From Closterium sp. Naga37s-1 (taxonomy: Eukaryota > Streptophyta > Zygnematophyceae > Desmidiales > Closteriaceae): DNA of 64,000 bases. A program made the position numbers and the translations under genes. Every line of letters begins with the position of its first letter. The stretch's first letter is position 1. The stretch is from the NCBI GenBank assembly GCA_947471745.1, contig CANJKZ010000092.1, forward strand, positions 1,178,001 to 1,242,000, in the 5' to 3' direction. Shown here piece after piece: positions 33,201-42,004 of the stretch. Below the pieces are notes generated by a model. It was not told where the DNA came from, did not search any database, and worked only from the letters and a program-made list of their open reading frames with translations.

Positions 33201-36099
33201 CCCACGCCCCACGCCCCACGCCCCACGCCCCACGCCCCACGCCCCACGCCCCACGCCCCACGCCCCACGCCCCACGCCCCACGCCCCATGCCCCACACCC
33301 CACGCCCCACGCCCCACGCCCCACGCCCCACGCCCCACGCCCCACACCCCACGCCCCACGCCCCACGCCCCACGCCCCACGCCCCACACCCCACGCCCCA
33401 CGCCCCACACCCCACGCCCCACGCCCCACACCCCACGCCCCACGCCCCACACCCCACGCCCCACGCCCCACGCCCCACACCCCACGCCCCACGCCCCACA
33501 CCCCACGCCCCACACCCCACGCCCCATGCCCCACACCCCACGCCCCACGCCCCACACTATTCAAGTGTGGTCCGCTCACCTCGACTTCCATGGGCGAGTA
33601 ACCCAGAAGCTGCTCCGAATGCTGCAAGATTGGGGTTCAAGAGACGGAGAGAGAGTGCAGGGATGGGAAGGAAAGGAGAGGGATGGGGAGAACCAGGGGG
33701 CAGGAGGTGGAGGGAAAGAAGTCAGAATTTGAAAAAGGATACATGAATAACCCAACAGCTGCTACAAATGCTGCAAGGTTTCGGGTTTAAAAGGATTGTG
33801 GTTTAGGACAAGGGGCAGAGGGATCAACGGAAGGGAAAGTAAGTAAATGAGAAGGAGAGGAAGGGGAGGAGGGGGGGTGGAGGGGGGCAGGGGGAAGGGG
33901 GGATTGAAGGGGGGGAGGAGGTGAGGGCAGAAGGGAGGAGAGGAGGAAAGGGTGAGATGTTTGGATGGGATTGGGGTTCGAAGACATGAGTGGCAGCGGC
34001 AAGGCTAACAAAGATGCTAAAAAACTTTCCCCAAGCATCACGTCCCCCTCACCTTGATGAGGTAGTACGAGTGCTTGTGGTAGCCCTTGTGGGAGATGAA
34101 CATGCCCACATAGTGCAGCACAGCAAGCACAACTTGTGGCTCTGCCCCTTCCCCCCTTTAAAACCTCTTTCCAGTCACCCCCATCTCTCACCTTAATGAG
34201 GTAGTACGAGTGCTTGTGGTAGCCCTTGTGGGAGATGAACATGCCCACATAGTGCAGCACAGTGGCCGCCTCCAGCACCTCGAAATCGTTGCCGTCCAAA
34301 AGAGCCATCATCGGCGAGACGCAATCTGAGCCGCCCATCTTGCACGTCTGCATGCCCGCCAGGATTTGCTGCAGCAATGAAAAAATAGAAAAAGAGGGGT
34401 GGGGAGTGGGGGGGGGGAGCGAATGGGGGGCGGGGGGGAGGTTAGGAGCTTGTGCGGAAGGAAGATGATAGGTGCAACCCAAGCTGACCACTCATCTTAC
34501 TCGTCCGCATCCCCCCAAATTATTTGCTTCAGCAAAGGAAGACAAAGGGGAAAAAAGGACCAAGATATATCGGCCTACAGGCAATGTTGGTTTCACTTCT
34601 TTCACCTGCACCACTCCCCATCGCTCTCTTTCTCCCACTTGGAGTCGCGCACGCACGGTGCAGGATGAGGAGTCAACTGGTGGACTCCTTCCGCAGCCCC
34701 GAGTTGACCTTCCCAGCCATCGCCCTCTTGCACCCTAGCCCACCCACCCCCCCTCACTCCCCCTCACTCCCTCTCACCATGCTCCTCTCTTCACTGCTCT
34801 CACCTGCGCCAGGCGCGCACAGTGCAGAGCCGACTCCTTCCTCAGCCTAGTATTGAACTTCCCGGCCATCTTCAGCACAGAGCTCCTCCTCAGGTCCCTC
34901 AGAAAGCGCAGGCTCACATTGCAAGGCCCCTGTCAGTGGCTCACCTGGGCCAGGCGCGCACAATGGAGGGCGGACTCCTTCCTTAACCCCGTGTTGAACT
35001 TCCCGGCCATCTTCAGCACAGAGCTCCTTCTCAGGTCAGGTGTGATGCTGAAGTCAGTGAACGTCCTTGACAGAGTGTCCACAATCACGCCCTCCCTCAG
35101 AGCGTACGGAGACACGCGCATCTTCTCAATCCCCATCGCCAGGAAGATCTCCTCCAGGAGAATCGCGCCGCCCAGGATCACGTCAGCGCGCTTTTCGGGC
35201 AGCCCGGGCAGCTTCGCGCGTGCCTCGGGGGTTTTCGCCTTGCAGATTTTCTTGACCACGGCAGAGAGCTCTTCGAGGGTGAACTCACGGTCCTTCAGGT
35301 CGGCTAGACGCCGCAGGACAGCCTGTGGTGGGGTTGGGGGTGGTGGTGGCAAGAAAGGGAAGCAAACAAGTGGGTTTTGGGTGGTCTTGGCATTGCAGAT
35401 CGTCTTGACCACGGAGGAGAGCTCTTCGAGGGTGAACTCGCGATCCTTCAGGTCTGCTAGACGCCTCAGGACAGCCTGGAGTGCGGGTGTAGTTAGGTAG
35501 GCACCATTGGGGAGGCAAAGAGGGGATGAACAACTGGGTTCAACTATTCTTGACCACGGCGGAGAGCTTTTCCAGCGTGAACTCACAGTCCTTCAGGTCG
35601 GCTAGGCGCCGAAGGACGGCCTGTGGTGGGGTTGTAGGTAGAGAGGGGATGAGCAAGTGGGTTGCAAATCTACTTGACCACGGCGGAGAGCTCTTCCAGG
35701 GTGAACTCACGGTCCTTCAGGAAAGACTTGATTCCATAATAAGATAGCATGATTCAATGGCTTACATGATCTGATAGCATGACTCGATTCATACATCGGT
35801 TCCCCTCATTCGATTCTCACCTCTTGATTCTGCATAACACCACTGACACCCCCTCCTCCCCCTCCTCCTCCTTTCCCACCGCCACCGCTGCTCCTCCCGC
35901 TCTGCGCCCCGGCTGCCACCAGGGAGCCATTGCTCCCGCTCCCACTGCTGCTGCTGCCGCTGGTGGTGCTGGCAGTGGCGATGGTTGCAGCGCTGCCCGT
36001 GCTAATGGTGCCGCTGGCTTGTGACTGGTGGATCATCTGCTCGATTGTTTCGATGGTGCCCGAACTGCCTATTGACAGTTCTATTTCGTTCTCGGCCCT

Positions 36100-36143
<44 letters not shown>

Positions 36144-39100
36144 ACGCTGAAGATGCTTTCTGATTATCCGCCAGCATGGTTTCCTTCGAGCCTTGCAAGA
36201 AAAAGGGTAAAACAACAAAAAGCAGAGCAGGCCAAACAAGTAGAAGACAGAACAAGTACGTTGTATCCAACATGAGGCACACCCAAATCGGCCACCAGCA
36301 CTCGCACTTTTCCTCTGGTTTCTGCACCACACTTCACCGCACGTCACCGCAATGCATCTCTACTCACTCACTCCCACTCACCCTTTGACCACCTCGAGCA
36401 CACCCCAGTCGGCCAGCAGCACGCGCACGTATCATCAGGAGGGCACCACATTTCACCGCACTTTACCACAGTGCACCACTACTCACGCTTTGACCACCTC
36501 GAGCACGCCCGAGTCGGCCAGCAGCACGCGCACGTATCGCCGCATCTCCAGAATCTGCTGGCTCTTGGACAGCCCACCCGCTGGGGAAGAGGAGAGAAGC
36601 GGAAAGGCAAGGGACGAGGAGAGGAAGGAAGGGAGAAGGAAGCGTCAATGAGGATAGGAATGAGGGGAGCGAGGGAGGGGGCAGCGGATGGAAAAGGGGG
36701 AGGGAGAAAGTAGAGACACGAGCGCGTCTTTGAGGCACAAATATTTGCGCATTTATGCGAGAATAAGGACAAATGCCCCCCCCCCCTCTTTGATGATGAC
36801 TTACTCTCGCATGAATGCACAACTGGTGATGCGCTAAGCATGTGCTGCTGATGCTCTTATCTAGTTTTCTGTTAAGTAATTTCCTTCTCATTTTTTATTC
36901 CATTTTTTGTGACACGTGCAGTTTAGCACCATCCTCGTTACAAACACACACTCACATGCAAACTTCTCAGTGAGGCGGATGTGGCCCAGCTTGAGTGACG
37001 TGGCGAAGAGCGGCTTGCCCTCCCGACCAATCACAAACTCCGTTGACCCGCCTCCAATGTCCACTGTGAGCACCGTCTTGTGATACACTGGGAGGGCCTG
37101 GGGGAGAGAGATGGTGAAAGGAGAGGAAAAGAGAATAAGAGAAGGTGAGCGAGTGAGTGTAAGAGTTTATGACCCGCCTCCAATGTCGACCGTCAGCACT
37201 GTCTTGTGATACACTGGGAGGGCCTGGAAGAGAGAGAGAGAGAGTGAAGGAGAGTAAGAGAGAATGAGAGAAAGTGGGCGAGTGAGTGCACGAGCGCATG
37301 ACCCGCCTCCAATGCCCACAGTCAGCACTGTCTTGTGGTTCCCTGGGAGGGCCTGGGGGGAACGAGGAGGGGAAGAAGAAAAACGGGAGCGCGCGGAATA
37401 GGGCCTCTTATTAAGGGGAGAGTGAATGCAACCTCCGCCTCCTATGTCCACCGTGAACACCGTCTTGTGGTCTCTGGGAGGGCCTTGGGGAGAGAGAGTG
37501 GAATGGGGAAGTGAGGGAAATGGAGAGAATGAGAGAAAGTGGGCGGGTGAGTGCAAGAGTGCAAGACCCGCCTCCTATGTCCACCGTCAGCACTGTCTTG
37601 ATATACACTGGGAGGGCCTGGGGGGGAATGAGGAGGGTGGGGAATGCAGAGGGAGGGGGAGGGTGAAGGGGAGTGGGCGGAGAACAGACCTGTTGAATAC
37701 CAGAGTAGCTGAGGCAGGCCTTCTCTTGTTTGGCCAAATGGCACCTCCATGTCAACCCCGTCGCGTCCAGCAGAATCTGTTTTTATTTTTATTCTCAGAA
37801 AACTGAGGCAGGCCTTATCTTGTTTGGCCAAATGGCACCTCCATGTCAACCCCGTGGCGTCCAGAAACCGGGGGACGGGCGGGGAGGCAGAGGGGGTAAG
37901 GGCGCAAGGGGGCCAGGGGGCCAGGAGGCCAGAGTACGCACCTGGAGAATACCGAGGTAGATAAGGCAGGCTTCTTCCTGTCCAGACAGCACCTCCACGA
38001 CAATCCAGGTGGTGTCCAGCACGCGGCGGACAAAATAAGGGGGAGGGGGTCAGGAGAGAGGGGGCGGGGGGCGGTGGCTGGGGGACAGGGGGGGAGGGGG
38101 CACGCACCTGGAGAATGCCGAGGTAGATGAGGCAGGCCTCCTCCTGGCCAGACAGCACCTCCACGTCAATCCCGGTGGTGCCCAGAACGCGGCGGACAAA
38201 ACGAAGGGAGAGGGGGTCAGGAGCGGGGGAACCAGGGGGGGAGAGGGGGCGGGGGGGCGGGGGGCGGGGGGCGGTGGCCGAGGGGCAGAGGGGGCGGAAC
38301 GCACCTGGAGAATACCGAGGTAGATAAGGCAGGCTTCCTCCTGGCCAGACAGCACCTCCACGTCAATCCCGGTGGTGTCCAGCACGCGGCGGACGAACGA
38401 CCGTCGGTTGCGCGCCTCGCGCACTGCTGACGTGGCAACGACGCGTATCGCCGCGCCGCGCGTTTTCGCGATCTGCTTCAGCCGCCGCACGGCCGCCAGC
38501 GCGCGCTCCTCCGCCTCGGGCGTAATGACAGCGAACCCCGAGCTGTCACGTGTCCAACAGAGAAATGGGTCAGATGAGTCAGTAGCTAGTCATAGTATAG
38601 GGTTGGAACGAGGAAAAAAGCGATTCCGAATATTATGGACTGGGCAAATTACGTAGTAGTCCAAAGAAAGGCGGCTTGGGGCACGTATATCGCCTTTCAC
38701 TTGCATAAGGAGATTAAGTTCCATGCTCTGTCTTCGTGGACTCTGACGGGCTTTTAACATTCGCATCCAGCGTGTCACGCGTCCTTAATGTTTTAAATGT
38801 TTTAATGCGTAAACACCGCAATGCTTCTCGGACAGTGCAATACCTGCCGCTGCCGAGCCGCACGTCCTCCTTCTCGACGTCCTCGATCTCGAAGCGCCCC
38901 TTGTTGTCGGCTTTAACGACGACCATGTGAAACGAGTTGGTGCCCATGTCCACCGCCGCTAGCATCCGCTGCTCCTGCTCCGGCACTGAGAGGGGGTAAG
39001 GGCGCGCGCGCGGAGAGGGGAAAGGGTGCGCGCGCGGAGAGGGGAAAAGGTCGCGCGGGGAGGGGAAATGGTGCGCGGAGATGGGGAAGGACGCGCGTAG

Positions 39101-40052
39101 AGCGGGACGGGCGAGTTTGAGAATTCTCAAGCATGACTCCCATGTGTAACGAGTTGGTGCCCATGTCCCCCGCCGCTGGCATCCGCTGCTCCTGCTCCGG
39201 CACTGCGCGGAGAGGGGAAGGCACGCGCGCGAAGAGGGTAACGGGCGTGCGAAAAGGGGAAGCGCGGGAGTCGATAGCGAGTGCAGAAAGGGAGTAGAGA
39301 AACATTCATCAGACCGTGAACTAGAGCCTCTCTATTTGAACATTTGGTAGTTGAACGCTAGAATTTGAAAATGCCATATTTGTAGATGACTACGGAGGTC
39401 AGGTGGATAACGACAACAATTGCGCACCTTTCCGAATCTTCGGGATTGCCGTGCTGCCGTCCACCTCCTCCTCGTCGTCGCTCAGCTCGCCGCCACGTGC
39501 CGTCCGCAACAGCTGGCGGCTCATCATTGGTCCCACGTGTCCGCCGTCCTCCTCCCCCTCCTCTACGTCCACCCCCACTGACACTGTCCCCATTTGCTGG
39601 GCCGACTCCGCAGACCCCGCCGCGGCTCCCGCCGCGGAGGATTGCACGGCGCGTCGCGCGCCGCCGGTGGCGGGGAACGCGGCGGCATTGGCGGAAGGTG
39701 CGGGCCAGCAGGGGAGGTTAGGTAAAGGCGCATCGAAATAAGACTTGCGGGTGACGGAGGGAGGGCTTGAGGAGGAGTGAGGAGAAGTAGATGGTAAGGA
39801 GGAGAGAGAGGGGGGAGATGGGGAGGAGGAGGAGGAAACGGACGGAGACGAGGAGGGGGTGGAGGGGGAAGCAGTTGCACGTGGCACGATTTTAACCGTT
39901 CGTCTGCTGGCGATAAGCGGCTGACTGCGGAAAAGAGTTCCGCCGTTGCTTATATTACGGTGGCTAGAAAGCAGCGAGCCTTGCTCCGAAGACAGCAGGT
40001 GAAACGAGCCGTGCTCGACTGGGAGCGGGTGCAGAGACCGAATGGCAAACAT
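30221..40052 (-). CDS. Ppx/GppA-family phosphatase, 12 exons, 833 residues
   Basis: Assembled exons: 40052-39428, 38985-38844, 38542-38305, 37097-36956, 36580-36487, 36097-35821, 35322-34945, 34368-34192, 33621-33580, 32471-32271, 31339-31244 and 30310-30221. All introns are GT-AG and all phases agree. Ppx/GppA enzymes hydrolyse inorganic polyphosphate or pppGpp with an ASKHA ATPase-like fold. Seen: AAVDMGTNSFHMVV (phosphate 1 loop, about residue 218), SGQEEACLIYLGIL (321-334), TVDIGGGSTEFVIG (346-359), an ADVILGG/ALREG block (to about 584), and the C-terminal HD-like part with LHYVGMFISHKGYHKHSYYLI and LVRYHRK. The usual HD/HE is HY here. The first about 200 residues are Ser/Pro-rich with IVPRATA, resembling a chloroplast transit peptide. 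Exon 6 adds a Gly/Ser-rich insertion. The introns are full of partial exon copies (separate entries). Confidence 0.9.
30370..30702 (-). repeat. Four acceptor-side partial copies of Ppx exon 12
   Basis: Copies of the start of the last exon (ATAYT...AAGGCACCGTCCATAGTTATTGCGG type) at about 30408-30370, 30523-30455, 30615-30590 and 30702-30654, all upstream of the real exon 30310-30221. The first two keep a TGCAG acceptor. Use of the 30408 acceptor would give a short in-frame tail ending after SIVIA; the 30523 copy is out of frame. The copies resemble each other more than the real exon. Confidence 0.8.
30781..31033. repeat. Intronic direct repeat in Ppx intron 11
   Basis: A block of about 95 bp (GAGCATAAGAGGGCATCACT..., then ACAATCCCACAT and ATCCTTCACC) occurs at about 30786-30877 and 30947-31035, with period about 160 bp. 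Confidence 0.7.
31093..31158 (-). repeat. Donor-side copy of Ppx exon 11
   Basis: Repeats the end of exon 11 (DVSLEMWAARSELEYFHK) with a GT donor at 31092, downstream of the real exon 31339-31244. Confidence 0.8.
31457..31670 (-). repeat. Acceptor-side copies of Ppx exon 11
   Basis: About 31528-31457 repeats the 5' part of exon 11 with an ATCAG acceptor (then GTGGGTGGGTGACCCCATG). A shorter relic with the same GGGTCACCCACCCACCTGATGG word lies at about 31618-31660. Both are upstream of the real exon. Confidence 0.7.
31797..32183 (-). repeat. Three donor-side copies of Ppx exon 10
   Basis: The last about 90 nt of exon 10 (IMRIAVALKRCYTGGAASVL...DDSCVL) plus donor recur at about 32183-32093, 32023-31936 and 31857-31797, period about 160 bp. 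The first two keep the GTGAGTG donor; the third has GC instead. All lie downstream of exon 10 (32471-32271). Confidence 0.85.
32688..33556 (-). repeat. Heptamer minisatellite in Ppx intron 9
   Basis: About 870 bp of CCCCACG/CCCCACA units (about 124 heptamers) on the + strand, that is GTGGGGY on the transcribed sense. G and A variants follow higher-order patterns (ACG-ACG-ACA phases, period 21), and a few units carry CCCCAGG or CCCCATG. The G-rich sense strand has quadruplex potential. It has open frames on both strands but no gene. It is not the plant telomere repeat. Confidence 0.95.
33745..33770 (-). repeat. Acceptor-side copy of Ppx exon 9
   Basis: Repeats the start of the 42-nt exon 9 (QLLGYS region) with the acceptor CTTGCAG, upstream of the real exon 33621-33580. 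The copy has a stop codon in frame. Confidence 0.7.
34053..34122 (-). repeat. Donor-side copy of Ppx exon 8
   Basis: Almost identical to the last 70 nt of exon 8 (LHYVGMFISHKGYHKHSYY) and followed by GTGAGG; downstream of the real exon 34368-34192. Confidence 0.85.
34656..34897 (-). repeat. Two donor-side copies of Ppx exon 7
   Basis: About 34897-34804 repeats the last about 90 nt of exon 7 (KMAGKFNT...LRKESALHCARLAQ) with a GTGAG donor. A more decayed copy without donor is at about 34722-34656. Both lie downstream of exon 7 (35322-34945). Confidence 0.8.
35388..35722 (-). repeat. Three acceptor-side copies of Ppx exon 7
   Basis: Copies of the exon 7 start (AVLRRLADLKDREFTLEELS) begin at 35475 and 35620 with CAG acceptors; a third without acceptor is at about 35722-35664. 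All are upstream of exon 7. The 35475 copy stays open for about 29 codons; the 35620 copy reaches a stop. Confidence 0.85.
36102..36141 (-). repeat. 40-base A run acting as the pyrimidine tract of Ppx exon 6
   Basis: On the sense (minus) strand this is a run of about 40 T ending GCAG at the exon 6 acceptor (exon starts 36097). The branch point would have to lie before the T run. Confidence 0.8.
36380..36440 (-). repeat. Donor-side copy of Ppx exon 5
   Basis: Repeats the end of exon 5 (YVRVLLAD..GVLEVVK) with GTGAGTG, downstream of the real exon 36580-36487. Confidence 0.8.
37162..37617 (-). repeat. Four acceptor-side copies of Ppx exon 4
   Basis: Copies of the first about 58 nt of exon 4 (ALPVYHKTVLTVDIGGGS) begin at 37223, 37352, 37482 and 37617 (spacing about 130 bp) and all stop within the same GGAGGCGG word. 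Three keep a CAG acceptor, one has AAG. None has a following donor at its end. All are upstream of exon 4 (37097-36956). Confidence 0.9.
37690..38204 (-). repeat. Four donor-side copies of Ppx exon 3
   Basis: The end of exon 3 (VRRVLDTTGIDVEVLSGQEE...ILQ) recurs at about 38204-38108, 38035-37942, 37866-37800 and 37775-37690, downstream of the real exon 38542-38305. The nearest copies are nearly identical to the exon and keep GTGCGT donors; the farthest two have drifted and share a TTTGGCCAAACAAG replacement, and the last has GTCTGT. Confidence 0.9.
39127..39202 (-). repeat. Acceptor-side copy of Ppx exon 2
   Basis: Begins after a GCGCAG acceptor with the exon 2 start (PEQEQRM.AA.DMGTNS.HM) but has substitutions in the phosphate-loop motif (AAG for AAV, L for F). 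It lies in intron 1, upstream of the real exon 38985-38844. Confidence 0.85.
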
Positions 40053-40257
40053 TCCGGCCAATTGGGACTCGGAATGCGCGGAGAGGATAGCTGGTGGAAC
40101 ACCCAAGGGACTGCACCAAAGCTCGCCTGGCGCCTGCTAAACAGGCGGCTAGGAGCGGAAGAGAAATTAGGGACTAATGGTGAAGGCAACGCTACGCAGG
40201 AACATTTAGTAAAGCCGTAGTTCTTATCTCAACGGCTAGAAGTGGGAAAAATGGTTA
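40053..40257. other. 5' flank of the Ppx/GppA gene
   Basis: About 200 bp upstream of the Ppx/GppA start codon. The frame stays open upstream of the ATG at 40052 for 18 codons without another ATG. No confident promoter element. Confidence 0.4.
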
Positions 40258-40733
40258 GGGCGGGTCCAACTTTGTACACTCCCGTTTTTTTCGTCATTTT
40301 TACGTCAATGGACTTGTCAAATTTGACTGTACCCCAGGGTGTACGCCTAACATTTCCTGTCCAGTTCGAGGTGTACAGTTCGGAACTATTGACGCAGTAC
40401 AATAACGTTGCGAGGTACAGACCTGGGATTAAGGGTTACCAAAAATATCGAGACTTTTCGCAGCTGTGACGGAGGGGGGAATTCAATGGCGAAAATCGAT
40501 TTGACGAAAACGGGCGTTACTTCTTGACGTGTTTGACGCGAAACGAGTTGGGAGATGAATTGACGGTGAACCTTCGGTCGTGTTTTGCACGTCCCTGGGC
40601 ACGTTTCCGAAATGTTATCGTGTATGTACAGTCTCGCGTCAAAATGATTTTGTACGTTAAAAGTTCAGTTACAAGCCTAAATGTGGTAACTGAGCTGAAA
40701 ATTAACTGTACATGTACAGAGTTGGACCCGCCC
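40258..40733. mobile_element. PIF/Harbinger-like MITE upstream of Ppx/GppA
   Basis: 476 bp with terminal inverted repeats GGGCGGGTCCAAC...GTTGGACCCGCCC flanked by TTA on both sides (40255-40257 and 40734-40736). Similarity between the ends continues imperfectly (TTGTACA/TGTACA). No transposase. Same target duplication as the MITE at 24521-24670 but a different TIR. Confidence 0.8.
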
Positions 40734-40736
40734 TTA

Positions 40737-41563
40737 GGAGGGCAGGGAGTGAGCGACGAGTGGAGTGGAGTGGAGTGCGTTGGCGCCATCTATGGAAGGG
40801 TTTGGGAACGGTTAGAGGCAAAGTTGGACAACGGTTCTCGCAAATTTCTGATTTGCCCCTTGGCGCAGTTGTGGCTGCTGCTGGTGGTCCGCCCGCTGTG
40901 CACTGCTGCCCCAATCCGACAGAGCCACAGCTGCATCCCTCCCTCCTCACCTCGCACGCGCGGCCCGCGTCTATCCGCGCGCTGCCACGCCAGGACACCT
41001 CAGCGCCAACTACGGTTAGCCCTGGCGTGGGTTTGACAAGCTTGGACGAGACCTCAAGAATGTGTTCACAATTTCGCGTCTGCTTGCGTTTCACAAAAAG
41101 TGTGGACTTCAATAGGTTCAAGACCTTCCTCAAAAGAGACACACTTACGTAAGATCTAGGGTACTAGTGCAGCAATCGCTTACGGTTGCGGAGAGAATTG
41201 TCACGTCAATGAACCAACCAGGACGCTTGCCAGCCAGTGCCCAACCTAGACAGTATTCCAGCACCTGTGGCGTTCCAGCAGCAAACACCGATGTGATGAG
41301 ACCTGATCCATAACTGGCACGTGCGGCACAGTGTTAAGCAAGACTCGTTGCCACGTAAGCCTCGCCATGACCGAGGAGATTCACACGTAATCCTCATTCA
41401 TGTCACATACACAAGAATATTCCTTTTCAGGAGGATCTTTGTCGTCAACCTCAATCGAGGCATCCACACTGGCCAATCACGAGCCCCTTGTGGATTACAC
41501 TGTTGCAAACAGAGGTGTACAGCAAGCACAACTAATCATAATTTCTTTTTGGTAGGCTGGTTG
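40737..41563. other. Intergenic DNA, no supported gene
   Basis: Two overlapping 146-codon frames (40712-41152 + and 41142-40702 minus) cover part of it, but neither shows a recognisable domain, so they are not called. It ends at the TSD GGTTG of element E. Confidence 0.45.
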
Positions 41564-42004
41564 TGCTGCGATCAGAAGTTGATCGTATCCAGGATCACCT
41601 CAGGAAGGTTCGCACACTTCTAATCTAGTGGTGGTGGGCCCTTGACCTCAATAGCAGAGTGAATGTAAATGCTTGAGATAATAAAAACATGCAGTACAAG
41701 GAATATACATAAGAGTACAGGGGAATGCAAAACGACCTAGCTAGCCATGTACTCTAAGGGGTACATTCCCTTATTACAGCAAAATCCAACCGTGCGACTC
41801 CGGGTGGTTACGGAACTGTTCGGGAGGAATCCTCGCCACTGCTGCTGCCAGATGCTGTCTGCCCGACGGTCCAGATGCTCCTCGTCACCGTCTGTCCCTT
41901 CGCATTACTTCTGCCCTTTCGTCTTCACTCTCGATGCTGCGTGCTTCGGCTTCGCTATGGTGAGGAGTGATCAATAGTGTTTTCACTAACCACTATTCGT
42001 AACA
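41564..42004 (-). repeat. 3' LTR of copia element E
   Basis: 441 bp; the left TSD copy GGTTG precedes it. The gag-pol stop codon falls inside this LTR (frame ends at 41986). Confidence 0.93.

Noticed and set aside
32688-33556. Interstitial telomere repeat
   Set aside because: The unit is CCCCACG/CCCCACA, not the plant CCCTAAA or a known algal variant, and it is confined to an intron.
32416-33746. Five frames of 299-433 codons across the heptamer array
   Set aside because: A 7-bp repeat without stop words is open in many frames; the region is an intron of the Ppx/GppA gene with proven phase across it.
37162-38204. Exon 3 and exon 4 copies in the Ppx gene as real alternative exons
   Set aside because: Each copy retains only one splice site and stops abruptly inside the exon; they cannot be cassette exons.
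30221-40052. Bacterial contamination or recent bacterial transfer of Ppx/GppA
   Set aside because: The gene has 11 GT-AG introns, a transit-like N-terminus and eukaryotic neighbours; ancient bacterial origin of the family is possible but not shown here.
40702-41152. Overlapping 146-codon frames on both strands
   Set aside because: Nearly exact overlap on opposite strands and no domain in either; probably chance.
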